DNA from: Methanothrix harundinacea
Lineage (GTDB): Archaea > Halobacteriota > Methanosarcinia > Methanotrichales > Methanotrichaceae
Assembly (NCBI GenBank): GCA_002502785.1
Contig: DAQG01000107.1
Coordinates: 1 to 11,994 of the forward strand
Reading direction: 5' to 3'
DNA length: 11,994 nt
Under the pieces are notes generated by a model. It saw nothing but the letters and a program-made list of their open reading frames with translations, ran no database searches and was not told the origin of the DNA. A program made the position numbers and the translations under genes. The first letter of the stretch is position 1, and every line of letters begins with the position of its first letter. This document shows positions 1 through 6,262 of this stretch, piece after piece.

Positions 1-360
1 ACATAAAACAGCGAGGAGCCTTAAATTTGTTTGTAATTTGGCTACCATGTAGCCACATATTTTATTATATTATCGCTTAGATGCAGATAACGGTTCGTAT
101 TTTTTATAATTAATATTATTGATATATTTTCCTACCGATTTCGGTCTACCTTCTGGTGAGAATACTCTTATAAACGCTCTTAAAATTGATCAAATGCCAA
201 ATTTGAAATTAAATAGGGTTTCAAAATCAATTCACTCACACGTATTTCCTGCATTTCCTGAAAAATAATCAGAGTGGGAACGTTTGATATTTCTTCAACT
301 TATCAAAAAACCCCCCCTTCCAAAAGACAAATAAACTTGCACACCCCCTCAGCAAAGGAC
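1..360. other. AT-rich non-coding region upstream of cobQ
   Basis: No convincing gene is visible here. The stretch is much more AT-rich than the coding DNA that follows. It contains a short hairpin at 39-55 (listed separately), a small inverted repeat ACCGA-TT-TCGGT at 134-145, and two possible archaeal box A elements: CTTATAAA at 167-174 and an AATTAAATAG-like stretch at 207-216. Either could start a cobQ transcript with a leader of about 120-165 nt. An in-frame GTG at 274 would extend CobQ by 29 residues, but those residues lack family character. I see no recognisable cobalamin riboswitch. Confidence 0.5.
39..55. terminator. short perfect hairpin TGGCTAC-CAT-GTAGCCA
   Basis: Seven base pairs close a three-base loop, and the right arm is followed by an AT-rich run (catattttattat). 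This could be the 3' end signal of a gene left of the window, or an operator-like palindrome. The sequence shows only the symmetry; the role is a guess. Confidence 0.3.
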
Positions 361-1839
361 ATGACGAGATTCATCGTGGTCCTTGGAACCACCTCCCACT
401 CCGGAAAGAGCACCATTGTCGCCGCCCTTTGCAGGATCCTCCGAAATCGGGGTCTGAAGGTCGCCCCCTTCAAGTCCCAGAACATGAGCCTCAACTCCTG
501 GGTCACCTCAGAGGGGAAGGAGATGGGGATCGCCCAGGCGGTCCAGGCATGGGCCGCGGGGGTCGAGCCAACGGAGCTTATGAACCCGATCCTCCTCAAG
601 CCGAAGGGCGACCGGACCAGCCAGGTGATCGTCTTCGGCGTGCCAACGGCCGACAAGTCCGCTGAGGAGTACTATCAGGGGATCGATGGATTGAAGACGG
701 TGGTGGACCGGGCCATCGAGGAGCTGGAGAGGGAGTACGACTACATCGTCGTCGAGGGGGCCGGCGGTGGGGCCGAGATCAACCTCTACGACCGGGACAT
801 CGCAAACATCTACGTCGCCAAAAAGCTAGGAGCCCCCATAATCCTGGTTGGGGACATCGAGAGGGGCGGGGTCTTTGCGAGCCTCTACGGAACGATCGAG
901 CTTCTCCCGCCGGACATCAGGCCCCTCGTCAGGGGCTTTGTGATTAACAAATTCCGGGGCGACCCTGCGATACTGGATCCTGGACTCGAAATGTTGGAGG
1001 AGCTGACCGGCGTTCCCGTTCTCGGCGTCATGCCCTACCTCGACCTGAACCTGCCTAGCGAGGACTCTGTCTCCCTGGGGGATAAGAGGGGCGACGGCGA
1101 GGGGGACAAGGGGGGCGAAAAGGTCGAGATCGCCGTCATCAGACTTACGAGAATATCGAACTTCACAGACTTTGAGCCCCTGGAGCGGGAGGCGAGGGTC
1201 CGGTACGTCAGCCCCGGCCAGCCCCTGGGAAGGCCGGACGCCGTCATCATCCCCGGTACCAAAAACACCGTCGCGGACCTGGAGGAGATGAGAACGAGGG
1301 GTACAGACCGGGAGATCCTGGCCCTTCGAGACGAGGGCGTCCCGATCCTGGGTATCTGCGGCGGCTACCAGATCCTGGGAAGGAAGATCGTGGATATGGG
1401 AATCGAGAACACCACCGACTCGATACCCGGCCTGGGCCTCCTGGACCTGGAGACTCGCTTCGACCGCTACGAGAAAAGGACCGTCCAGGTGGAGAAGACG
1501 GTGACAGGAGACGGCCCGATCCTGGGACCGATAAAGGGGGAGAAGGTCTGGGGGTACGAGATTCACATGGGCATGACGACCTCCCAGGAACCCCCGGCTT
1601 TTGGGGACGACGGTGCCGTGGGCGGCGATGGGCTCGTCATAGGAACCTACCTTCACGGGATCTTCCAGAACCAGAACTTCAAAGAAGCTTTTTTGGACTA
1701 CCTCTACAAGAGGAAGAACCTTGTCCGAAGATCAGCCCTGGAGGGCGACGGCTACGATGAGCTGGCCTCCGCCACGGAAAAATATCTCGACATGGAGAAG
1801 ATCTGGGATATGATCGATCTCGAACCAGAGAGATCGTAA
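361..1839 (+). CDS. cobQ: cobyric acid synthase (glutamine-hydrolysing), CobQ/CbiP
   Basis: CobQ amidates the b, d, e and g carboxyls of adenosylcobyrinic acid a,c-diamide, using glutamine and ATP, in cytosolic cobamide synthesis. Methanogens need the product for their corrinoid methyltransferases. The protein is 492 residues, normal for the family. The N-terminal dethiobiotin-synthetase-like ATPase domain shows a modified P-loop GTTSHSGKST (9-18), FKSQNMSLNS (37-46), an acidic EGAGGGAEINL segment (from 132) and GDIERGGVFASLYGT. The C-terminal class I glutamine amidotransferase domain has the nucleophile in GICGGYQILG (Cys333) and the catalytic His in GTYLHGIF (His432). A Gly/Asp/Lys-rich linker precedes the second domain. 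I chose ATG 361 over an in-frame GTG at 274 because MTRFIVVLGTT matches the usual family N-terminus; a weak AAAGGA lies just upstream. No other cobamide gene is visible in the window. Confidence 0.95.
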   Translation: MTRFIVVLGTTSHSGKSTIVAALCRILRNRGLKVAPFKSQNMSLNSWVTSEGKEMGIAQAVQAWAAGVEPTELMNPILLKPKGDRTSQVIVFGVPTADKSAEEYYQGIDGLKTVVDRAIEELEREYDYIVVEGAGGGAEINLYDRDIANIYVAKKLGAPIILVGDIERGGVFASLYGTIELLPPDIRPLVRGFVINKFRGDPAILDPGLEMLEELTGVPVLGVMPYLDLNLPSEDSVSLGDKRGDGEGDKGGEKVEIAVIRLTRISNFTDFEPLEREARVRYVSPGQPLGRPDAVIIPGTKNTVADLEEMRTRGTDREILALRDEGVPILGICGGYQILGRKIVDMGIENTTDSIPGLGLLDLETRFDRYEKRTVQVEKTVTGDGPILGPIKGEKVWGYEIHMGMTTSQEPPAFGDDGAVGGDGLVIGTYLHGIFQNQNFKEAFLDYLYKRKNLVRRSALEGDGYDELASATEKYLDMEKIWDMIDLEPERS

Positions 1840-1840
1840 G

Positions 1841-1860
1841 GTCAAGTCATAAAGTCAAGT
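1841..1860 (+). repeat. short direct repeat GTCAAGT downstream of cobQ
   Basis: GTCAAGT occurs at 1841-1847 and again at 1854-1860, separated by CATAAA. A second CATAAA-like stretch follows in the next ten bases. It lies just after the cobQ stop codon. No function is apparent, and it may be chance or replication slippage. Confidence 0.3.
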
Positions 1861-1900
1861 GACACATAAAGCGAAAATAGAGGATTTGCCAGGAAGGAAG

Positions 1901-1972
1901 TTACTTTTCGGATTTCAGCTCCCCCATCCTGGCCTTTATGCTCTTCAGCTGGGCTTCAAGGCTTTCAGCCAT
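1901..1972 (-). CDS. possible 23-residue coiled-coil peptide or gene remnant
   Basis: On the minus strand an ATG at 1972 opens a 23-residue frame ending in TAA at 1901-1903. The peptide begins MAESLEAQLKSIKARM and has heptad-like spacing of Leu, Ile and Met with many Lys and Glu, as in short coiled coils. A GGGAG lies close before the ATG. It follows the broken secreted-protein gene on the same strand, and another minus-strand frame runs on from that gene's stop into the same stretch. It may be the tail of a decayed gene, a genuine micropeptide, or chance. I recognise no family. Confidence 0.2.
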   Translation of the reverse strand: MAESLEAQLKSIKARMGELKSEK

Positions 1973-2006
1973 CTCTCCCTAATGCCGAAGCTTTCAGCTT
2001 TGCCTC

Positions 2007-2854
2007 CTACCACCAGAGATCGGGCTCCAGATAAACAACATCCCCTCCCGTCGAGTCGTCGACGGTCACCCCCAGGGACGTCAACACCTCGGTCCCGTCC
2101 CTTTCTACGTAGTAGACCAGACGCTGATCGAGGTCAATCTTGAACTGTCCCAAGTGGAAGACGTTCGGATCCAGATCGTCCCACCAGAAGCCGTAACCGT
2201 TGACCAGAACGAGGTTTCCAGCCCTCACCCTCGCCTGGTCGGCAGCCCTGAACCACTCGAGGCTGACCTTGGGGAAGCCGATCATCGCCATGTACGGGCG
2301 CGGCTCCGCGCCCTGGGCAGCCCGGGTCCAAGTTCCACCGTCGGGGCGGGGTCGATGGCGATCCGCGTCGACTGACTTCTCATGTAATCGCTGGCTCTGA
2401 TGATGGAAGCGCTAGCCGTCGTCGCGCCCCAGGATAAGCTCGGAACGTCGATGTTCAGAGCGTAGTTCGTCCACTGGATGTTCGAGGTGATCGGATCTGG
2501 CCGGATCTGGTAAACTGTACCTCCGTAGGGATGCCAGAGATTCCAGCTATCACAGATATTGACGATGACCCTGGAGAGGGGCGAAGAGCCGGTCGTGGGA
2601 ATGCTCCCTCCAAGCTGGAGCTTGCCCTCGCCCTTGAGATCGACCGCCATCCAGGGGTCGTCGATCTCTATCGCAATGGAACGCGGCGGGGATAGGCTGT
2701 AAGCCAGGCGCGGGGCCTGGCCGCCCAGGACGTTAGCTCCGCCGATTGTCTCGAATACCTCGTAATCGGCAGCATTTGCCGCCGTCGCGGCCAGAATCAC
2801 CAGGGCCGAGATCGATAAAAGCCATCGGCCAATTGACGTTTCTCGATTCAACAT
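2007..2854 (-). pseudogene. secreted protein of unknown function, split by an apparent one-base frameshift
   Basis: The 5' part (2854 down to about 2340) encodes a signal peptide (MLNRETSIGRWLLSISALVI..., likely cleaved after ATAANA) and then a beta-rich, Trp/Tyr-containing exported domain. Its frame ends after a Pro/Arg-rich, unnatural-looking tail at 2282. In another frame the protein continues naturally as GGTWTRAAQGAEPRPYMAMI and on to ...VVYLEPDLWW, stopping at 2007. Adding one base near 2340-2345, in the run GTCGGGGCGGGG, joins the halves as ...IDPAPDGGTWT... and gives 282 residues, an exact codon multiple. A GGTGAG sits just before the ATG, and a TATA element with an inverted repeat lies about 80 nt upstream. 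Translated as given, the pieces are 190 residues (2282-2854) and about 94 residues (2007-2291). I do not recognise the family; an envelope or extracellular location is inferred from the signal peptide. Confidence 0.65.
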
Positions 2855-2900
2855 AATCTCACCTGCTATTGTCCATACGACTTGGATGCGCGACTATTTT

Positions 2901-2943
2901 CGGCCCATTTTTGGCTTTGGCATTTCGATGGGCCGTATAAAGG
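2901..2943 (-). promoter_or_regulatory. TATA box and flanking inverted repeat upstream of the secreted-protein gene
   Basis: Reading the minus strand, CCTTTATAC (2943-2935) fits an archaeal box A. Immediately downstream lies a perfect inverted repeat: ATGGGCCG at 2928-2935 and CGGCCCAT at 2901-2908 (plus-strand reading), with 8-bp arms and a 19-nt spacer. Transcription would be expected to start about 25 nt after the TATA, near 2914, so the arms bracket the start site. That is a plausible place for a dimeric repressor to bind. No regulator gene is nearby. Confidence 0.4.
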
Positions 2944-2979
2944 CGGAAGCCGGTTTTTTTCTTCTTCGCCGTATCGTGC

Positions 2980-3468
2980 CTACTGGCTCAAAAACTGGCT
3001 CAGATAATCCGGGTATGACATGAGGTTCAAACGGCCTTCTGTGCTCAGATTCAGGAAATCTTCGAAGGCTGGACTGTAGTGGCTGTAGTTCGTGCTCGAC
3101 CTCTTTTTGCTCTGGTTCAAAAACTGGCTCAGATAATCCGGGTAGGACGAGAGGTTAAGACGACCTTCAGCGCTCAGGTTCATGAAGTCCTCGAAGGCGG
3201 GAGAGTAGATGCTGTAGTTCGTCGCAGCGGTCTCAGGCGTCCCCTCCAGAAAGTCGGTCAGGTAGTCTGGATAAGACGATAGGTTTCGCTCCCCAGGAGC
3301 GCTGGCCATGAACTCCTCGAAGGCGGATCCGTACTCGGAATAGTTGGCTTTGGTCATAGTCCCAGCAGACCCGATGACCTCCAGGTAGTCCTCGTCCCCC
3401 TCAACCTCACCGAAGGCTGTGGCAAGCAGTATCAGAGAACAGACCAGAAGGAAAGACGACGACCTCAT
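2980..3468 (-). CDS. small secreted protein built of three sequon-rich ~43-residue repeats
   Basis: This 162-residue protein has a signal peptide (MRSSSFLLVCSLILLATAFG) and no later membrane helix, so it is probably exported. From residue 42 it consists of three tandem units starting at N42, N84 and N127 (42, 43 and 36 residues, the last shortened). The unit pattern is NYSxYSPAFEDF-(M/L)NLS-x-EGRLNLSSYPDYLSQFL. Each unit carries NYS and NLS, giving eight N-X-S/T sequons, which suggests heavy N-glycosylation as known for archaeal surface proteins. Aromatic and acidic residues dominate, with few Lys or Arg. Repeats 2 and 3 are also nearly identical as DNA, so the expansion is fairly recent. It is transcribed away from the UbiA gene and upstream of the frameshifted secreted-protein gene. 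I recognise no family; a surface or sheath role is only a guess. Confidence 0.8.
   Translation of the reverse strand: MRSSSFLLVCSLILLATAFGEVEGDEDYLEVIGSAGTMTKANYSEYGSAFEEFMASAPGERNLSSYPDYLTDFLEGTPETAATNYSIYSPAFEDFMNLSAEGRLNLSSYPDYLSQFLNQSKKRSSTNYSHYSPAFEDFLNLSTEGRLNLMSYPDYLSQFLSQ
2988..3144 (-). repeat. 129-bp tandem repeat inside the secreted repeat protein gene
   Basis: A 28-bp stretch at 2988-3015 recurs exactly at 3117-3144, an offset of 129 nt or 43 codons, matching the protein repeat unit. It encodes the end of the unit (SYPDYLSQFL). The first repeat is more diverged. This points to recent duplication or gene conversion between repeats 2 and 3. Confidence 0.8.
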
Positions 3469-3521
3469 AATCTCGAATACACTTTTAGATGAACAATCTA
3501 TAAAGATTTAACCAGGAAAAG
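3469..3521. promoter_or_regulatory. compact divergent promoter region
   Basis: Only 53 bp separate two divergent genes. On the minus strand ATCTTTATAG (about 3507-3498) is a good box A about 33 nt before ATG 3468, so that gene would have a leader of a few bases or none. For the plus gene, an AGGA lies shortly before ATG 3522 and the weak TTTTAGA near 3483-3489 is the only TATA-like element. If the shared TATAAAG serves both directions, the plus transcript would begin near or after 3522, which would favour the later start at 3645. Confidence 0.45.
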
Positions 3522-4532
3522 ATGAAGCCCGTAGATCCCGACTATAGATCGGGTGTGCGCTCCCAGGACGCAGCAGCCGGATTCGAAAAGGTAGATAAGG
3601 GTGTACAGGAATTCAGTCCTCTCAAGCGGGGAGAGAGACAAAAGATGATCGATTACCTGAGAATGCTTCGCATCAAAGACTGGATCAAATTCTATCCGTT
3701 ATTTCCGCTGGCTGGGGCCTATCTGGCTGGAGGGGGACAAGGTCAGATATTGTTTGTATTGATCGCGTATATCTGCCTCATAAGCTACGCCTTCGTAGTC
3801 AACAACTATTTCGATGCCGAGATCGACAGGCAACACCGCCGCAAGGTTGAGTCCGGAACAAACCCCATGGCCGCGGGAAAGGTTGGCGAGAGAGGAGTCA
3901 TGCTGCTCATGTTCGTCCTGGTATCGATCCCCCTGGTCCTCTCCATTCGCTTGGACACGACGGGCGCACTATTCGTCGTGATTAACCTGCTGCTCTTGAC
4001 CGCCTATTCCGCAAGATGCGTCCGGCTCAAGGAACGTTACATTTTGGATGCGGTAAGCCACGGCCTGATGTTCGGGGCGTTGCCCTTCCTTTCCGGCTTT
4101 CTGCTATGCGGTGGAGAACCCTCTAGAGGGATAATCTTGATATCTCTGCTCTTCTTTATAGTCGGCTGCGAAGCCCTGATAGCCCATCAGATAGTGGATT
4201 ACGAAGAGGATTTGGGGTCGACCGCCACCACCGTGACTAGGATCGGACAGAAGAACGGCCTCTTGATGCTGGGCGGCCTTGCAGCCCTCTCCATCGTGTT
4301 CACCTTCGCGGCGGCTCGCCTCTACCAGCTTTCCCTGGCGGTGGCGGCAGCTTCGGCCCTTTATCTGATGGTATATCCGACCTATTCGGTCAGAGGTATG
4401 TTGAATGATATCAGTCATCGTCCCCGCGCTGAACGAGGAGGAGCAGATTGCAGCGACCCTAAGGTCCCTTGCAAACCAATCCATGGGCAAAGAGAGCTAC
4501 GAGATCGTGGTAGTCGATGGGGGTTCAGATGA
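3522..4532 (+). CDS. UbiA-family polyprenyl transferase (C-terminal end uncertain)
   Basis: UbiA enzymes move a polyprenyl group from its diphosphate, with Mg2+ held by two Asp-rich motifs, inside the membrane. Both motifs are present: NNYFDAEID (94-102) and DYEED (226-230). About eight hydrophobic helices run from 55 to 290. The substrate cannot be read; relatives make ether lipids, quinones or polyprenyl-phosphate sugars. The neighbouring glycosyltransferase favours a lipid-sugar role, by inference. The first 41 residues are hydrophilic and not family-like; ATG 3645 (MIDYLRMLRIKDW) is an alternative start. The 3' end is odd. After helix 8 (LYLMVYPTYSV, to 290) the ninth helix expected for the family is missing. 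The last ~40 residues (HRPRAERGG... to 4532) are an out-of-frame reading of the downstream gene's 5' end. A stop or the final helix may have been lost by indel or deletion near 4390. Confidence 0.8.
   Translation: MKPVDPDYRSGVRSQDAAAGFEKVDKGVQEFSPLKRGERQKMIDYLRMLRIKDWIKFYPLFPLAGAYLAGGGQGQILFVLIAYICLISYAFVVNNYFDAEIDRQHRRKVESGTNPMAAGKVGERGVMLLMFVLVSIPLVLSIRLDTTGALFVVINLLLLTAYSARCVRLKERYILDAVSHGLMFGALPFLSGFLLCGGEPSRGIILISLLFFIVGCEALIAHQIVDYEEDLGSTATTVTRIGQKNGLLMLGGLAALSIVFTFAAARLYQLSLAVAAASALYLMVYPTYSVRGMLNDISHRPRAERGGADCSDPKVPCKPIHGQRELRDRGSRWGFR
4393..4397 (+). promoter_or_regulatory. ribosome binding site of the GT2 gene
   Basis: GAGGT lies seven bases before ATG 4405, matching the anti-Shine-Dalgarno end of archaeal 16S rRNA. 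It fixes the glycosyltransferase start inside the UbiA ORF. This shows that the UbiA reading frame beyond about 4405 overlaps genuine coding sequence. Confidence 0.7.
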
Positions 4533-5184
4533 CGGGACCGTCGAGATCGCAGAGGAGTACGCGGACAGGGTTATAGTCCAGACTCACCCCGGAATCGGCG
4601 GGGCCAGGAGGGACGGGGCCGAGACTGCGTCCGGCCGGATACTGGCCTTCACCGATGCCGACACAGCTTTTCCCAGAGGCTGGCTAGAGGTCATAAGCCG
4701 AAACCTTGAGCGGCACGAGGCCAGCACCGGGCCCGTGATATTCCAGGACAGGGACCTCAGGACTGAGATTCTTAGGGCGTGGCGAAGCTCCTACAAGCTT
4801 TTGAAAGCCTTCAACTTCTGCTACATGATCGGCTCCAACATGGCCATGAGAAGAGAGACGTATCGGAAGACGGGAGGCCACAGGGACATATCACTCCTGG
4901 ACGATTACGATCTCTCGGTGAAGCTCTTCAAGATAGGGGCCGATGCAGTCTATGACCCCGATCAGGCGGTCTACACCTCATCCCGACGGGCCCACAAGCT
5001 CCTAACCTACGGCGTGACGGTGGCCTACGGCCACTACAACTACGCCGTAACGAAGGACTACGAGAAGCTTCTGAACTACCCGAAGGTGGACGATATGACG
5101 GTCAAAGACGTCCTGAACGGGATCCGCTGGGGAAGAAACGTCGTCACGGCGGTGGAGGCGGTTCAGTCCACCCTGAAAAGATAG
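4405..5184 (+). CDS. family 2 glycosyltransferase (GT-A fold)
   Basis: This 259-residue enzyme would transfer a sugar from a nucleotide sugar to an acceptor on the cytosolic face of the membrane. GT2 hallmarks appear in order: VPALNEEE (6-13), DGGSDDGT (38-45) for nucleotide binding, the metal-binding DAD (84-86) in FTDADTAFP, the acceptor-side segment GSNMAMRRETYRKTGGH (143-159), and the catalytic-base region LLDDYDLSVKL (164-174). There is no strong membrane helix, so it is soluble or peripheral, unlike dolichol-phosphate-mannose synthases with C-terminal helices. It overlaps the end of the UbiA ORF and has its own GAGGT ribosome site, so the two are probably cotranscribed. A polyprenyl-lipid or surface-glycan role is inferred from that pairing; donor and acceptor are unknown. 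Confidence 0.88.
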   Translation: MISVIVPALNEEEQIAATLRSLANQSMGKESYEIVVVDGGSDDGTVEIAEEYADRVIVQTHPGIGGARRDGAETASGRILAFTDADTAFPRGWLEVISRNLERHEASTGPVIFQDRDLRTEILRAWRSSYKLLKAFNFCYMIGSNMAMRRETYRKTGGHRDISLLDDYDLSVKLFKIGADAVYDPDQAVYTSSRRAHKLLTYGVTVAYGHYNYAVTKDYEKLLNYPKVDDMTVKDVLNGIRWGRNVVTAVEAVQSTLKR

Positions 5185-5231
5185 CGGTGGGCCCAGTCGG
5201 GCAGGTCGCATAGCGGTCGGGGTACCGACAT

Positions 5232-5239
5232 CTTTATTT
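5232..5239 (+). promoter_or_regulatory. box A promoter of tRNA-Ala
   Basis: CTTTATTT ends about 27 bp before the mature tRNA 5' end at 5267. This is the spacing expected for an archaeal TATA element driving a tRNA gene with little or no 5' leader. Confidence 0.6.
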
Positions 5240-5266
5240 GATAGGTCTGCATATGCCCCGCCCAGA

Positions 5267-5338
5267 GGGCCGGTAGATCAGGGGTAGATCGCTACCTTGG
5301 CATGGTAGAGGCCTCGGGTTCAAATCCCGACCGGTCCA
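5267..5338 (+). tRNA. tRNA-Ala (anticodon GGC)
   Basis: The 72-nt cloverleaf folds completely. The acceptor GGGCCGG pairs with CCGGTCC (one G-U), with discriminator A and no encoded CCA. The D arm is GATC/GATC around AGGGGTA. The anticodon stem CTACC/GGTAG encloses TTGGCAT, giving anticodon GGC, which reads GCC and GCU alanine codons. The variable loop is five bases. The T arm is TCGGG/CCCGA around TTCAAAT. No intron is present. A T-run at 5344-5347 (GCGCTTTTCC) follows and may end transcription. No integrase or duplicated 3' end is nearby, so there is no sign of use as an attachment site. Confidence 0.96.
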
Positions 5339-5546
5339 TAGCGCTTTTCCGCCGTTTATCCAGGTGCAATCCTATTCAATCTGTAGTTTTCCACGATTTG
5401 TTACTTTTTCGTCTCAAAATGATGTATTTTTAAGTAATTTGGTAAAAATTCTGCCATTTTAGATTAAAAACAGAATTTGAACCTTATATTCCAGGGATTC
5501 ATCCATCAGTTCTAGGTCGAAAGGTTAAGATACCATATAAGCAGTG

Positions 5547-5550
5547 GGAG
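5547..5550 (+). promoter_or_regulatory. ribosome binding site deciding the LysE start
   Basis: GGAG at 5547-5550 directly abuts the first in-frame ATG (5551) but stands six bases from the second (5557). Normal spacing therefore favours 5557. Upstream, CTTATATT near 5481-5489 is a likely box A. Confidence 0.55.
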
Positions 5551-5556
5551 ATGGAT

Positions 5557-6174
5557 ATGCAAGGGGCTATCGAGACCCTGATTTTGGCCTTTACAATCGG
5601 GCTGACCGGAGCCCTGGCGCCCGGCCCGACCCTGGTGGCCACCATAAACTCATCCCTTCAGAGAGGGTGGACGATGGGACCGAAAGTGGCGGCAGGCCAC
5701 GCTCTCACCGAGGTGGTGATATTCCTCCTCATCGTCGAGGGCCTGGCCACCGTCGCAGAGGAAGAGACCGGCATAGTCGCTGCCGTAGGCGGATCGGCCC
5801 TGGTTCTCTTCGGCATTCTCACTTTGAAGGGGAGCAAAACCGCCACCATGAAGGTATCCTCGAAGGATGCGACCTCAAACCCGTACCTTGCGGGAGCCCT
5901 CACCAGCGTCGCCAACCCATACTTCTGGATCTGGTGGCTATCCGTCGGGTCAGCCCTGGTTTTGGCGGAGCTTCGAGTGGGGCTTGTTTTCGCCATGATA
6001 TTCATGATCGGTCACTGGGGCGCGGACTTCGGCTGGTATACCCTCGTCTCGACGAGCCTGAACCGAGGAAGGACTCTCCTATCAGAGACGAACTACAGGA
6101 GGACCCTCGCCCTATGCGGCGTATTTCTGGTCCTCTTCGGGGCCAGCTATTTGACTGGGGCCTGGTCCGGCTAG
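5557..6174 (+). CDS. LysE/RhtB-family amino-acid or small-molecule exporter
   Basis: LysE-type transporters export amino acids or related metabolites using the membrane potential. The 205-residue length, about six hydrophobic helices and the N-terminal signature GLTGALAPGPTLVATINSS (APGP followed by a small-residue helix) fit the family. A second family segment, YLAGALTSVANPYFWIWWLSVG, contains the conserved NP of helix 4. Hydrophobic segments fall near residues 7-27, 42-60, 68-87, 120-140, 142-165 and 181-203. The substrate cannot be told from sequence. ATG 5551 would add two residues; spacing from GGAG favours 5557. The SpoIIM-like gene follows after 88 nt with its own ribosome site and a possible TATA (CTTATA near 6223), so it may be separately transcribed. 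Confidence 0.85.
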   Translation: MQGAIETLILAFTIGLTGALAPGPTLVATINSSLQRGWTMGPKVAAGHALTEVVIFLLIVEGLATVAEEETGIVAAVGGSALVLFGILTLKGSKTATMKVSSKDATSNPYLAGALTSVANPYFWIWWLSVGSALVLAELRVGLVFAMIFMIGHWGADFGWYTLVSTSLNRGRTLLSETNYRRTLALCGVFLVLFGASYLTGAWSG

Positions 6175-6248
6175 TTAGCCGCGCTTTCAACCGCCGGCAA
6201 GTTTCGGCAAAATCGCCAGAATCTTATACGATGTCGGAGGGTGAAAGG

Positions 6249-6253
6249 GGAGG
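6249..6253 (+). promoter_or_regulatory. ribosome binding site indicating a TTG start for the SpoIIM-like gene
   Basis: GGAGG at 6249-6253 lies nine bases before TTG 6263, which opens the frame MNWKEDAAYLRSI. No ATG or GTG is suitably placed. The strong site shows that translation is meant to begin here, upstream of the in-frame TGA at 6425. Confidence 0.65.
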
Positions 6254-6262
6254 AGATCTCGT

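Noticed and set aside
274..360. GTG start giving CobQ 29 more residues
   Set aside because: The extra residues are not family-like, the DNA is AT-rich non-coding in character, and MTRFIVVLGTT at 361 is the usual CobQ start.
826..1656. 276-residue minus-strand open frame
   Set aside because: It is a shadow of cobQ with no recognisable motif. The plus-strand CobQ motifs leave no doubt which strand codes.
1859..2375. Plus-strand frames between cobQ and the secreted-protein gene
   Set aside because: They have low-complexity Pro/Ser/Arg composition and are antisense to the signal-peptide protein; no ribosome site or motif supports them.
5267..5338. tRNA-Ala as an integration site
   Set aside because: No integrase and no duplicated tRNA 3' end are visible in the window.
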